A stretch of DNA of 64,000 bases from Batillaria attramentaria (lineage: Eukaryota; Mollusca; Gastropoda; Batillariidae), in the NCBI GenBank assembly GCA_018292915.2, contig JACVVK020000033.1, forward strand, positions 1,612,001-1,676,000, read 5' to 3'. The first letter of the stretch is position 1. Every line of letters begins with the position of its first letter. Shown piece by piece: positions 40,403 through 51,646 of the stretch. Below the pieces are notes generated by a model. That model did not search any database. It was not told the DNA's origin and saw only the letters and a program-made list of their open reading frames with translations. Made by a program: the position numbers and the translations under genes.

Positions 40403-40693
40403 GGGGGGGGGGGGGGCAGCGTGCAGTCTGTAGAATTAGTGCATCCAGTCTGAAGTGGCGTTGGAATGGGGAGGACTGTTCTTGACGTGTAATTTCATTA
40501 TTTCAAATAATGTCTTGAGTCAGGACACATGTTTTCCGCTGCGCGCGCAACATTCATCACGGTAATATAGATGATATCAGTGAACAGTGTTTCCGTGTAT
40601 TGTATGGGACAGTATAGATAATCATATTGTGTGTCTATGTTTTTTGTACGGGATGTGGACATGCTCCTGTCACGGATGGGTTAGAGAGATAGT

Positions 40694-40695
<2 letters not shown>

Positions 40696-40748
<53 letters not shown>

Positions 40749-40755
40749 AGTGTGT

Positions 40756-40826
<71 letters not shown>
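40696..40826. repeat. (TG)n microsatellite, about 130 bp
   Basis: Long TG array with two CAGTG interruptions near 40748-40760. Confidence 0.95.
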
Positions 40827-40827
<1 letters not shown>

Positions 40828-41600
40828 TTATTGACATTGTCATCTAAGGTCTTTGAAAACTGAGCAAGTCATCAAAGAGCTTCTGCCAAAAACGTCCAAG
40901 CTTGGAAAAATGAAATTTCATTGGTCCACTGTCTGTCTCTGTGTGCGCACGCACTTTCGCGGCTTTCGCTGTGACGCCGCCTTTCGCCGATTATTCTCTT
41001 CCACCCCACATTTCTCCTGCATGCACTACAGGTGGTCGTTTTTTTTATTTCGCTGGATCACCCGACCGTAGGCGGGTAAATTTCATTTTAATAACAGCAG
41101 CTGCATTGACACCGCAGGAGCACAAAGCGCCTCGGCTTAGGGAGGAAGCGACATTACTTGTTGTGGCTTTGGCCTGCCAGTGCCACACGGAATAGTACAG
41201 CCTAAGGTGTAAATCACAGTGACAGCCGCTGTTTGTTTGTTTTTGTTTTTTTTACCGGGTTGCTCATTCCGTTGTCTATGTAACTAGTTTTGCATCCACA
41301 TCCTTTCATTGCCGTTTTGGCCATAGCAGTTATAGCTGAGTCAGTTTGAGCTGCACATCACTGAATTTCTTGTGCCTTGTTTTTTAGCTGACCCAAGTCG
41401 TGGTTACTGTTTGTTTGGTGTGTTGGTGGTGTACACAGTTTCACAGAGAGCGTTTGACAGGGTAACAGGCGATCTTGAATAGTGTATCAGCATACGCTGT
41501 CTCATCGGAAAGACAAAAGAAAATCCCAACTTAAACGACCTGTTCAGTGCCAGTCTCTTCTCTACGGTTTCAGTATCTGGTGGTGCCCGGTAGGTCAAGT

Positions 41601-41602
<2 letters not shown>

Positions 41603-41641
<39 letters not shown>

Positions 41642-41655
41642 ACGCACACACACTG

Positions 41656-41691
<36 letters not shown>

Positions 41692-41748
41692 GCTGACACA
41701 CACGCACGCACACACATACGCTCTCCGGCACACACACACACACACACA

Positions 41749-41785
<37 letters not shown>

Positions 41786-41800
41786 TGACACGCGCGCGCG

Positions 41801-41891
<91 letters not shown>
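41603..41891. repeat. Complex (CA)n/(CG)n/(TC)n array, about 290 bp
   Basis: CA runs separated by TGACGC, ACGCACGC and TACGCTCTC interruptions, a TC run at about 41750-41766 and an unbroken CG run near 41790-41808 before a final 80-bp CA run. Alternating purine-pyrimidine sequence of this length and CG content is the classic Z-DNA-forming type. Confidence 0.95.
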
Positions 41892-41894
<3 letters not shown>

Positions 41895-44299
41895 AGCTTG
41901 GTTGCGATGCACACAAAAATAAAACAACTTCCCAAACGTAAAGATGTAGGCGTGGAAGTGTCTCCTCAGTACAGGTAGTGGTTACAAAAACCTTGGCGGC
42001 TTGAGAGATCTTAGGTGGTTATTTGTGTTGTAGCGCACTACGCCGCGAAAAGCTCGGCAGAAAACATTATTTTGAAGGGTAGACAAAGTCAGTATACACA
42101 GCCTACCTGACCGGTGATTACACTACAGCCGGCGACACATACTTCACGTGTGACTCATCGTGTTTATCGCAGCGTCCCTGCTCAGTCTTCCTTTGTGCTC
42201 CGTTGTTATGATTCTGTGTATGGGTGCCCGTGCGGAAAGCAGAAAAATAAACGCAGCAGTGCATTTTAATGAACTGTTTAAAAAACTAAACTGGCTCGGA
42301 CGGGGGTAGGAAGGCCGGGAGAATACGGGGTGGGAAGGGGGTGGGAAGTCTCGCATCTTTAAGGTAATTTGACACACAATTCGGTTTTTCCACAAAGGCA
42401 TGGAATGAAAGGTGGAATGGAAACTTGATTCTTGATTTTTATGCGCAAAACGACGACTTGCAACACACGCACTCCTACCACAACCACCACCCTCCCTCGG
42501 CTCTCGCCACATCCGTCCCCGTCACCGCCACCACCACCACCACCACTGAGCAACAACAACAACAACAACAACAACAACAACGGAGCTGTGTAAGTTGGTA
42601 TGCTGACTTCCCATATACACAGTATTTCTTTTTGTAGTGTTTCATTTAGTAGTACTCTTTTTACCGTCACCATGTAATTACTGGTGCCATTTCAGTGTCA
42701 CCCGCCATACGTCTGGCCCGTTCAACTTCTGAATCGATCTTACGCAAGAGTTTTAAGAAAACACACAGGCCTGCAAACACTGACAGAACACCGACATTCC
42801 CTCACCAAAAAAACCAAAAAAAATCAGATTGGGGTTGAATTCAAATAGAAGAAAATGCGAGCTTGACCTTGAAGATGAAGACAGCAACACCACATAATCA
42901 TGTGACAAGTTTACTCAGTTTTGTTTTCTTTCACCGCCAAACTGATGCGAAGGCTACAAAACACCTACACGCTTTCACAACGCCAAATCACCTTAAGTTA
43001 ACGGACTTGTTGAACTAATAAACAGACCAATCACCGCTGGCTGATACAGTACCGGATATGGCACATATCAGGCTGTATATCTATCGTCACCAGCCTCAGT
43101 GTCAGACGCACCTGGGTGACTGGACGCTTACCGACCTTCCCATTCTACCGAACTCTCCCCCGGGGCAATGAAACGTCTTTCCGGTTTTCCGATGGACACG
43201 TAATGCATGGTAATTTACCGGAAAAGGGGCTCTCCCTGACTTTACACCTCGCGCAAACTGAGCTGAGCGATCGAGCAACTACTGTAGATGCTTTGTGCTA
43301 TATAGCAATACATGTACGTGACTTTCGTCAGTGTTTATGGTGAACGGTGCAAACTGTGACTGATGCCCCTTCCGACATCGTCCCGACAATGCCTCCCCCC
43401 CCTCCCCTCTCCCCCACAAAAAAACAAAACAAAACAACCACAACAAACAAACAAACTCCAGAACAAACAAACAAACCAAAATCAAACAAAAACAAAAAAG
43501 AAACAAAAAACAACAACAACAAAAAAGAAAAACAACAAGACGACAACAACAACAACAACAATAAACAAACAAAAACTGCTTGTTTTCGATTTTGTTATAA
43601 ACAAAACCAAAAGACAACAACAAAATAGTATAAGAAGATGGTCATAAACTTTCTTTTTCCCTTCTCTTCCCCCGCCTTTTGCTCTTGAAGTCAAATATCG
43701 TTCTTGTTGCCTGCAGTGACGGAATCAGGCAGGTACCAGGGAAACGAGACAATTCTAGTTTCTCTTCAATGTCAATCTAAACCTTAGCAAAGCAGACAAA
43801 CAAACAAACAACAACAACAAAACTCAAGTCGGCCCACTCACATAGGTTTGATCAGAAAGGAGGAAACGAATCAAATATATATTATCTGTGTCAGTTAGTT
43901 AGTCAGTTGGTTAGTCAGCAACGTAGTTACCCAACGTAATACGTTGATTAGACAGTTAGTTTTTATTTTACCATGTTTCGTTCTTATCACTGCAACAGCC
44001 AAGCCCGTCTGGCCACTCAGTGTCCTGCAGTTATATTTAGCAATGACGGCGATAGTTGGGGTTTCCCCAGAAGTGTTGATACTGACACGCGTTGTGATGT
44101 AGATCAGTCATGAGCGACGCCCTGTCACTCACTGTCGTTATCTTGAGTGACGTGTTCTGCGTCATGGAAGTATCTTCGGTCCAAGGGAAACCAGAGAATG
44201 CAGATCAGTCATCAAGCGTGCGTTGATGTGTGACTGCACTTCGTCGATGGTTTTGCAAACCTAGTGCGTATACTCATACTGAATCTTATACAGGTCAGC

Positions 44300-44397
44300 G
44301 GCGAGCCCGACAAATCTACCCCAGCCTTGAGGTAGCCTGCTTGCTGTCCCTAACCTGTGCTGTGGACAAGAGCGCACGTGATTTTTCGGGCTCGTCC
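44300..44397. repeat. 98-bp fold-back element
   Basis: GGCGAGCCCGACAAATC at 44300-44316 is the near-exact reverse complement of GATTTTTCGGGCTCGTCC at 44380-44397, with about 63 bp between. Probably a tiny MITE or a hairpin remnant; only one copy is seen here. Confidence 0.45.
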
Positions 44398-44445
44398 CAA
44401 TATTAGACAGCGCTGTATGCAGTCTGGCAAGGACCCTGACGACTG

Positions 44446-44868
44446 GTTGTTATAATAATAATAATAATAATGAGGATTTGTCTGGCGCCCAACCTCCTGC
44501 TGGAGCTCTGGGAGCCTCAGTCACAATAGCTAGTTTGTTGCAATACATACACATGAGATGCAAATGAAAAATACATTACACATTGCACACACATATATGT
44601 AATAGACGTCACATACACATTACATACACACAGCTATGATGCGTCTTAACATGACATCGTAAAATGACAATGATGGTGACAGCGAAGGTAAGAAGTTATT
44701 CGGTATAATACAGCGGAAGAAATACGATTTCAAAGCAGTTTGAAAAGAGACCGTTGACTCTGCATGGCGAACATGGTAAGGCAGGCTGTTCCAAGTGACT
44801 GGACCGTGGTAGAGCAATGCTCGCTGACCCAGTGTTTTTGATTTAACCTTAATAATAACCTTTTTCAT
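44446..44868 (-). mobile_element. 3' end of a CR1/Rex-like LINE with (ATT)n tail
   Basis: On the - strand, 44868 to about 44690 encodes the typical last stretch of this reverse transcriptase type (LGQRALLYHGPVTWNSLPY ... FQTALKSYFF), followed by a stop at 44620-44622 and a 3' UTR ending in an ATT microsatellite (TTATAATAATAATAATAAT on the + strand at about 44450-44471). Upstream domains are missing, as in most truncated copies. Confidence 0.65.
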
Positions 44869-44901
44869 ATCATGTCAAGTCAGCGGGTTCTAGTAGGTGG
44901 A

Positions 44902-45215
44902 GGCGTTTATGGGTTTAACGTCCTTTTCACCACACAAGGGTGATGTCAAAGACGGGAGGGAGGGGTGGTGGTGGGGGGGGGGAGGCAACGAGTTAAACCG
45001 CACCGACACACGTCTTTTTTAAAGCTCCTAGCGGCCGGTATTCGAATCAACTGGACGGGACTGGCAAGAGTAGCCCAGAACAGAGTGCGATGGCGAAGAG
45101 TCGTCGACTGGATAGCCTATGCTCCACTTGGAGTCATGGGTCTTAGTAATAGTGGTAGCCGGTATTCAAACTCACGACCCGAACACTGAAAGTCCAACGT
45201 TCTATCGTGTGTTCA
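44902..45215 (-). mobile_element. tRNA-derived SINE, copy 1 (possibly dimeric)
   Basis: The tail part on + (44902-44960) reads CGTCCTTTTCACCACAC...GTGATGTCAAAGACGGG. The tRNA-like head is at 45157-45206 (GGTATTCAAACTCACGACCC, B-box in reverse), with a second B-box-like GGTATTCGAATC at about 45036. It shares the tail and head with the copies at 46199 and 51060. Confidence 0.6.
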
Positions 45216-45862
45216 GTGAGTGTATTTCTTAATGCATGCAGGAGTGACATACCGGTACACCACTCCTGGTTCATATGATCATCTTGGTGCATGTATTACA
45301 TCATTTTTCCAGCAAAGCAAACTACTAAAGCCGCAAAACAGGCAAATCGCTGAATTTTACACGGACAACGGAATGGTGCGAGGTCAGTAGAGAATACAGT
45401 ACCGGTGGCAAATTTCGCACCAAGTGGAAACGAGCCAAATTGCTCACAAAACTTCTTCCCCCATAATTCAATAGCCATCGTCGACTAACTTGCGAAATCC
45501 TGAACCCAAGGGCACACAGGATATGATTTGGGTTGATTTTCCCTGACTGGGTTTTCAGCCGGTCCAGCCGGCGTGGGTTGGCAGAGAGCCTGATCGACTG
45601 TATTGAGTCTGGGAGTCTGTATTTGGCGTCTGGGTGCCAATGTGCAGGCAGTTTTTGCCAGAAGTCTTGCGTGAACCAAGTCCCATTGCACGTTACTATT
45701 CACAGTACCACTCATTATGACCTATTGGAAGTGTTTGGACTTTGTGGCTATTTGGAAGAAGTGTTTTGTTTTTTTGTTTTTGTTTTTTTGTAAATGCCAC
45801 AATAAAGACATGTATTCTTTGGTTGGGTGTTTTACATACTTTTTCTTCAAAGGAAAGGTGAC

Positions 45863-45907
45863 ATTACTTCTTTTTTTTTTTCTTTTTTTTTTTTTGGGGG
45901 GGGGGGG
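45863..45907. repeat. Poly(T)-poly(G) compound homopolymer
   Basis: T runs interrupted by one C, then 13 T (45883-45895) passing directly to 12 G (45896-45907). One of several such junctions in the window. Confidence 0.9.
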
Positions 45908-45975
45908 CATCACGCACGGACTGATGATATGTAGGGACTGACACTAGAAAAACGACGAAAAGTCTGTGCATCTGA

Positions 45976-46186
<211 letters not shown>

Positions 46187-46198
46187 GAGGCTGGGTGG

Positions 46199-46368
46199 GC
46201 GTTTGGGGATTTCACGTCTTTTTCCACCACATAAGAGTGATATCAAAGACGGGGCAACGAGGGGAAAAAAAAAAAAAGCACAAATATTTGGCCCCAGCCG
46301 GGATTCGAACTCAAGACCCGAGCATTGAAAGTCTAACGCTCTACCATTCGGTTATTCCAGCTCCCCGT
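46199..46368 (-). mobile_element. tRNA-derived SINE, copy 2 (best preserved)
   Basis: In reverse complement the head 46366 to about 46290 has A-box-like TAACCGAATGGTAGAGCG and B-box AGTTCGAATCCC in tRNA spacing, ending in GGCTGGGGCC. This is followed by an A/T-rich link and the family tail (CGTTGCCCCGTCTTTGATAT, then GTGGAAAAAGACGTGAAAT). There is no cloverleaf-competent 3' end at tRNA length, so it is a SINE and not a tRNA gene. Confidence 0.7.
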
Positions 46369-46931
46369 GTATAAGAGAGAGAGAGAGAGGGGGGGGGGGA
46401 AGGAAATCTAACCCACACCAGCTCAACTTGACTTGGAGCAGTCTACATGCCCGATACATGCATTTGAGAAGCTTCCTATGCTGACCACCACCCAATAGTG
46501 TCCCCACGGAGGCAATTAGCACACAGAGCTCTTCATTAAATCACGAAGGGACTCGCGCCTCAAACCCTCGCCTCCCCCTCCTTACCGCCTTCATACAAAG
46601 CCTGGCAGAATCATGAGCGAGTGACAAACAAGAGAAGGAATGGAGCGGGGCACGGGCTGAAGACCCCGGTGAATTCAGGCTGGATGCAAATGGCGAGCCG
46701 GTGGAGCCAACTTGACCCTCATTCCCCCAAAACGCTATCGATTTTTTTTCTCTCTCTCCAGTCTCACAAACCTTCTTCCCTCCCCCTCCTCAAAAAAAAA
46801 AAACGTGTCTGGCGCGTCAGTGTGCGGCGCTGTCGGTGGGTGTTTAATTTTAGAATCTTATGTGATCACCCTGAAACGGACCCACTGTCTTCTTCTGTCA
46901 AATGGCAGCTAGGCCTAGAAGCAGGCAGGTA

Positions 46932-47165
46932 CCGGTGTAGGATCCGGTCCGGTCCCCCCTCTGAAGCAGTCCCCCGGGGGACCAATTCGTGGCAAAAACT
47001 GCTCTATAATGGTCCCCCCTTAGACATCCAGCCTCGTTTTCGACTGGTCCCCCTGGGCGATTTTGGTCCCCCCTCGCATCCAAAGTAGGCCCCCTCTCGA
47101 ACTGGTCCCCCTCTTTTCTAACCAATGTAGAGCTATGTCAGTATTTATTTTTAACTTTATTGTTA
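46932..47165. repeat. Left arm of a large inverted repeat (GGGGGACC-rich)
   Basis: 234 bp nearly identical to the reverse complement of 48493-48727. Its inside is built from repeated GGTCCCCC/GGGGGACC words, including the palindrome GGTCCCCCGGGGGACC type near 46972, and its inner end reads GTATTTATTTTTAACTTTAT. Confidence 0.85.
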
Positions 47166-47271
47166 TAGTGTGTGTCAACTCAGTAGAAAACGTGACTCTG
47201 GATCTCTCTCACTCTCTCTCTCTCTCTCTCTCTCTCTCGTCCCCCACACTTTCTCTCCTCCCCCCATCTCT

Positions 47272-47347
47272 CAAACACACACACACACACACATTATGCA
47301 CGCACGCACGCACGCGTGCACACTCACTCACGCACGCACGCACGCAA

Positions 47348-47413
<66 letters not shown>
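47272..47413. repeat. (CA)n array with CACG interruptions
   Basis: CA repeats with (GCAC)n segments at about 47297-47360, preceded by (TC)n at 47200-47240. It lies between the inverted-repeat arms. Confidence 0.95.
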
Positions 47414-47415
<2 letters not shown>

Positions 47416-47498
47416 CTTTCATTATATGTATAATTATTTTCATTTTTGTACAGAGATGTTATTCAAGATGATCTTGAACTGGGTCAAGGTTACAGTGT

Positions 47499-47691
47499 CA
47501 AATCTAAACTTTTAAAAGTGATTGAACTTCGTAGATTTGCCGTTCTATGTAGCCTATACTTTTGTTTTTTTTATTTTCTCTTTTCTTTTTTTTTGTGGGA
47601 TGAGAAAACGGTCGCCACTAAAAAACAAAAGTATAGGCTACATAGAACGGCAAATCTACGAAGTTAAATCACTTTTAAAAGTTTAGATTTG
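47499..47691. repeat. Hairpin: 69-bp inverted repeat with 54-bp spacer
   Basis: 47499-47567 and 47622-47691 are reverse complements with about one mismatch (ATTGAAC against ATTTAAC). The spacer ends GTGGGATGAGAAAACGGTCG, a word that reappears immediately after the right arm at 47717-47738. Confidence 0.85.
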
Positions 47692-47730
47692 TTTTCTCTT
47701 TTTTTTTTTTTTTTTTTGTGGGATGAGAAA

Positions 47731-47850
47731 ACGGTCGCCACGCTTCTTGACACGTCACGTGACTCGTGTCAAACATGCCTATAATTATAAACGGTCGCCA
47801 CGCTTCTTGACACGTCACGTGACTCGTGTCAAACATGCCTATAATTATAA
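47731..47850. repeat. Exact 60-bp tandem duplication, two copies
   Basis: 47731-47790 and 47791-47850 are identical base for base (start ACGGTCGCCACGCTTCTTGA, end CCTATAATTATAA). Each copy contains the palindrome GTCACGTGAC (47754-47763 and 47814-47823), an E-box of the CLEAR/USF type. Confidence 0.95.
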
Positions 47851-48492
47851 GTACACGACAATTCATTCCGTACTTGGGCCACCGAGGTTGAGATATTTGC
47901 TGCAGCCACCCTCTTGGACACGCCCGTGTATGTGTTCACAAGAGAGGCTCCAGGCCGACAACCTAGGTGGCTGAAATACGGGCCAGTTTGGCAATCGGCC
48001 CCATTGAAAACAGACAGAGTAATTTATATAATGAATCTTGGACATCACTTTGCTCCTGTTTTTTGTGTCACTCCTTAGACCAGAACTGTTAGTCTTCTGC
48101 TGTTTTTGTTGTTTCAAGGGTCATGATTTGAGACACTGGTACTCAGTCTTGACTGTCTACTTGAAGTACGCTGAAAGCCAAAGGTGGCAACTAGTTTTCA
48201 TGTCATGGACACTTACTTAATTTTGAAGAAATATTTTTTCTATGGCGTTGTATAGAAAATATTAGATACTTGGTCTTTGATGTTATTCTCTAAATGCTAT
48301 TTCCAGTTTAAAAAAATGACAGGAAATGTGGACAGCAAAAAAGAACCAATGCAAAAAAACAACTGAAAGAAACAAGAACACAACCAAACAAATATATCTC
48401 ACACACACAAAAATAACAACAAGCACATAAATCGGAAAAAAAGAATAAAAATGTTCCTATGGCCCTGTGCTTTTGGGGACAATAAAGTTTTG

Positions 48493-48727
48493 TAACAATA
48501 AAGTTAAAAATAAATACTGACATAGCTCTACATTGGTTAGAAAAGAGGGGGACCAGTTCGAGAGGGGGCCTATTTTGGATGCGAGGGGGGACCAAAATCG
48601 CCCAGGGGGACCAGTCGAAAACGAGGCTGGATGTCTAAGGGGGGGACCATTACAGAGCAGTTTTTGCCACGAATTGGTCCCCCGGGGGACTACTTCAGAG
48701 GGGGGACCGGACCGGATGCTACACCGG
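48493..48727. repeat. Right arm of the large inverted repeat
   Basis: 235 bp reverse-complementary to 46932-47165, with a few substitutions and a one- or two-base indel in G runs. Together with the left arm it encloses about 1.33 kb. Confidence 0.85.
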
Positions 48728-49005
48728 CAGCCAAAATTATGTACAAAGACGCGAACACAAACAAATGGAGTTCTTTTCTAGAAATAATCATTGTGAGCAC
48801 AGCACAAAAAGACACTAGCTCTCTGCTTTATTCAGAGCAAAGTGGAAGTGCTTATTAAATCCTTTGTACTGCTAAAGGCCCTTGTACAAAATGACGGTAG
48901 GCGTGACACAATAGTTGAAAGCAAAAGTGACAGGAAATTGGCGATGTCTTTTGTCCTTCTGCCGGAACAGAATGGATACTAGTCCTTTTTTTCCCAGTGA
49001 ATTGA

Positions 49006-49285
49006 AGTGGGGATGACCAAGCTGGTAGAGAATGACTTTCAATGCTGAGGTCGTGAGCTTGATTCCCATCTGGGAGATAGATAAATTGTCATGACTTTTG
49101 GTGTTCTCATTGTTAGTCCTGTCTTTGATACGACCCTTATTTGGTAGAAAAAGACGTTATATCTGAAGAAAAAACAAAACAAAACAAAACGATCGAGTCC
49201 TACCAATTGAGGGCCAAATGTTTGTGAATATTTTTTTTGTTTGTTTGTTGTTTTTTCTCTCGTTGCCCCGACTTTTAATATCACG
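49006..49285 (+). mobile_element. tRNA-derived SINE, copy 3 with a second truncated copy
   Basis: 49006-49164 (+) has a tRNA-like head (GATGACCAAGCTGGTAGAG, B-box-like GAGCTTGATTCCC) and the tail GTCTTTGATACGACC ... GTAGAAAAAGACGTTATAT. 49195-49285 (+) repeats only the body and tail part (GGCCAAATGTTTGTGAATA ... CTCGTTGCCCCGAC). Both match the family seen at 46199 and 51060. Confidence 0.55.
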
Positions 49286-49559
49286 TGGTACGTAGTGCAA
49301 AAGTAATCAAATAATTAACCACTCCTCTAACAAAATCACCAACCAGCCAGCCAATCTTCCAGTTCCAGGGAATAATAGGCGACTTTGTTCAGTGGCGGGC
49401 TAGCGGGATTTGGTACTATGTCTTGAGCGCTGCCGGCGGCGGGGAATCCTTCCGTCAATTTATGATAACATTATGAAAATGAAGAGCCCTTCTGCACCAG
49501 GCTGAGTAGAACCGTTGCCAGACGGCACCTAATCGCGGGGTTTGATTTGGGCGAGGGAG

Positions 49560-50260
49560 TCAGAGAGAGGAACAGCTCAGAGTCAGATCAGTCTCGGTCT
49601 TCCAGCAGCGGTCGGCCGGCCAACCCAAACCCAATCGCGACTGCTTTAGTTCAGTGCTCGCATGTGACTGAGGGTTTGTCATCCTTGGTCCTTCGTTAGC
49701 ACCGACCACTCTTAATCACTGCCGGCCACTCAAAACTTGCTGTGAGAGTGGACAGACAGGGACAACAGTGACGGCGCCTGATTATCGGCGCTTCTGTCAG
49801 AAGTGTGACCCATCGCTGTGCCAGTAGGCGCGGACGCTAGGGCACGGGCAGATCGGGGACATCGGCATCTCGTCGTCAGAGGTCAGCATGTGATTTTGGT
49901 GCACAGCGGACGCCGTTTATTTCACGCCCATGTTGTCCAGTCAGTAACTGTAGTTTTCTGTGACCATTCGGGGACAGAGGCCAGCTTGACTCTTTATTGA
50001 CGGTGTCAGAGACGAAGTCAGTGTCTTGCACAAGATGACAGTTTTGGTGTTTATTCTTTAGAACGAGACTATTGGTAGCAGGAACCAGTGCTACCACGAA
50101 CATCAACGTTGTCGATATGCACTGCCAGTGATGTTTGTTGGTTTCCAGCGAACGCGTGACGGTGAATAAATAGGAAACTGCTAGTGGCGCAAGTCGCAAT
50201 TATTGCTGTCTACACCTTTGTCGGATGATGCGAGTAATAAAGCTGAAAGTCTGCAAGAAG
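49560..50260 (+). promoter_or_regulatory. Probable promoter and 5' leader exon with splice donor
   Basis: About 700 bp of unique, GC- and CpG-richer sequence, free of simple repeats, ending in CTGCAAGAAG|GTAAGT with the donor at 50261. A TCAGTC initiator-like word lies at about 49590. An ATG at 50226 opens 12 codons up to the donor (MMRVIKLKVCKK), but there is no homology. It may be the distal leader exon of the gene whose coding exon is at 53112. Inference only. Confidence 0.35.
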
Positions 50261-50515
50261 GTAAGTCCAAGGTGCTCATTCGAATAGTTTGTTAGTGAGA
50301 TATTTGTGGATTTATGCCGCGCAAGCAACAAAGACTGTTTCGCGGCTAACCAAAGTCCCTTTCTACCAGGTCCTTTAAAACATAAAAACATCACGTTAAA
50401 ACATGATGTAAATATAAGTTAAAAATCTCTTCGCTTCAAACGAGATGATAGACGTGTCCCATCTTTGTACAGTCCACGGTGCTCGTTCGAAACTCACGCA
50501 TCGTATTAGTTGTTA

Positions 50516-50578
50516 ATAATAATAATGATAATAATAAGTGAAGGCGCTTTTCCCAGTTTCTCGAAGCGCCAAAAACGC
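50516..50578 (-). mobile_element. Fragment of a LINE/SINE 3' end with (ATT)n tail
   Basis: In reverse complement: GGCGCTTCGAGAAACTGGGAAAAGCGCC-like stem (words only), then an ATT-rich tail. Such a stem plus ATT tail matches the 3' ends of the LINE fragments at 44446 and 53915 in style. Confidence 0.35.
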
Positions 50579-50765
50579 ACGCTCACGTAAATCACGCGCA
50601 CTTACTCGCATCAACACAGTCAAGTGGTAAGAATGTATGGTCAGCCTGAACGTTTCCAGATTTCCCAGCGGCTGAGACAGTTTGCCATCAATGTATCTTT
50701 ATATGTTTACTGTCAACTGACGCCAACGTTAGAGGCCTCCCATAATTTTTGTCCGTGGCCGGTCG

Positions 50766-50767
<2 letters not shown>

Positions 50768-50803
<36 letters not shown>
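50768..50803. repeat. (TG)n microsatellite
   Basis: About 18 TG units. Confidence 0.95.
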
Positions 50804-50807
<4 letters not shown>

Positions 50808-51059
50808 ATGGCCCACGAGTTGCAAGTCCCAAGTAGGTCTGACGATTGAAACCGCTAATGCACAGCAATATAATCACGTGATCCCGCCTTTGCCGACTGC
50901 CGTGAATACATGATTTCGGCGATATCAATACATGATTCCGTATTCGGGCCGGCCGGCATAGCCCAGTATGTCACTGGCAGTGAGTTTGTCCGGAGCGTTC
51001 GCAAACCGCATCAGTCAGTGACCAAGGCTGGGTGGGTGCCATCCTTGAGGGTAATCAAT

Positions 51060-51196
51060 GCCTTTTTCCACCACATAATGGTGATATCAAAGACGGGGCA
51101 ACGTTATTTGTATTTGGCCCCGGTCGGGATTCAAACTCGCGACCCGAGCATTTTAAGTCCCAACGCTCTACCGCTCGACTGTCCCAACTGGAGCTC
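51060..51196 (-). mobile_element. tRNA-derived SINE, copy 4
   Basis: On + the tail reads CTTTTTCCACCACATAATGG and TGATATCAAAGACGGGGCAA, then TTTGGCCCCGGTCGGGATTC, and the tRNA head runs to about 51196. It aligns throughout with copy 2 at 46199-46368 but has a shorter A-rich link. Confidence 0.7.
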
Positions 51197-51596
51197 GGGT
51201 GGGAGTTCATTTTACCGACCAAGTTATCTTTCTTTTCTTTCTTTTTTTCTCCCCTGGTCTCAGTCGTTGCACGATATATAATAGGTATGACTCAGTGACT
51301 TGATTCATATGCATGAGTGTGTAGTAGTACGGCACCCATGTACGAATAATAATAATAGCTTATTCAGTAGTTTGTTTATTCAGTTTTTGCAGGCCATTTT
51401 GCCAGTAAGAACATGAGGGAATGACTTTACAATCAGTGAAAGCTGTGGTAGAGGTGATTCTCAAAAAAGCATTTCAGAGCAATCACCGGCGAAAGCAGTT
51501 TCATGGTTTCTCAAAAGAAGCAGCAAAAAACGCACGCGTGTGTGTTTGTGTGTGCGGGTGTGTTTGTGTGTGCGGGTGTGTTTGTGTGTGTATTCC

Positions 51597-51599
<3 letters not shown>

Positions 51600-51645
<46 letters not shown>
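51600..51645. repeat. (TG)n microsatellite
   Basis: About 22 TG units, preceded at 51538-51590 by three (TGTGTGCGGG)-like minisatellite units. Confidence 0.95.

Positions 51646-51646
<1 letters not shown>

Larger units (their letters stand above)
37161..44445. other. Intergenic region without recognised gene
   Basis: I found no exon with recognisable homology. There are CpG-rich unique patches (37.6-38.1, 40.9-41.2 and 42.0-43.3 kb), a T/G-rich low-complexity block at 38470-38730, an A/C-rich (CAAA/CAA)n block at 43420-43640, a (CCA)n-(CAA)n tract at 42527-42580 and three long TG/CA arrays listed separately. Short open frames here (for example at 37789-38052 on the - strand) lack any feature that would mark them as genes. 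Confidence 0.5.

Noticed and set aside
41404..41935. Long ORFs of Cys-Val or Thr-His repeats, here and across other TG/CA arrays.
   Set aside because: Dinucleotide arrays are open in several frames on both strands; the peptides are artefacts.
46290..46368. tRNA gene on the - strand.
   Set aside because: A and B boxes are good, but the sequence continues into a tail shared with other copies and lacks a proper 3' acceptor end; it is a SINE head.
46621..47125. Overlapping ORFs on both strands that recur at 48308-48781.
   Set aside because: They recur because the DNA is an inverted repeat; the peptides follow GGGGGACC repeats and are not a conserved protein.
47731..47850. CRISPR-like direct repeats.
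   Set aside because: Only two abutting copies with no spacer in a eukaryotic genome; a tandem duplication.
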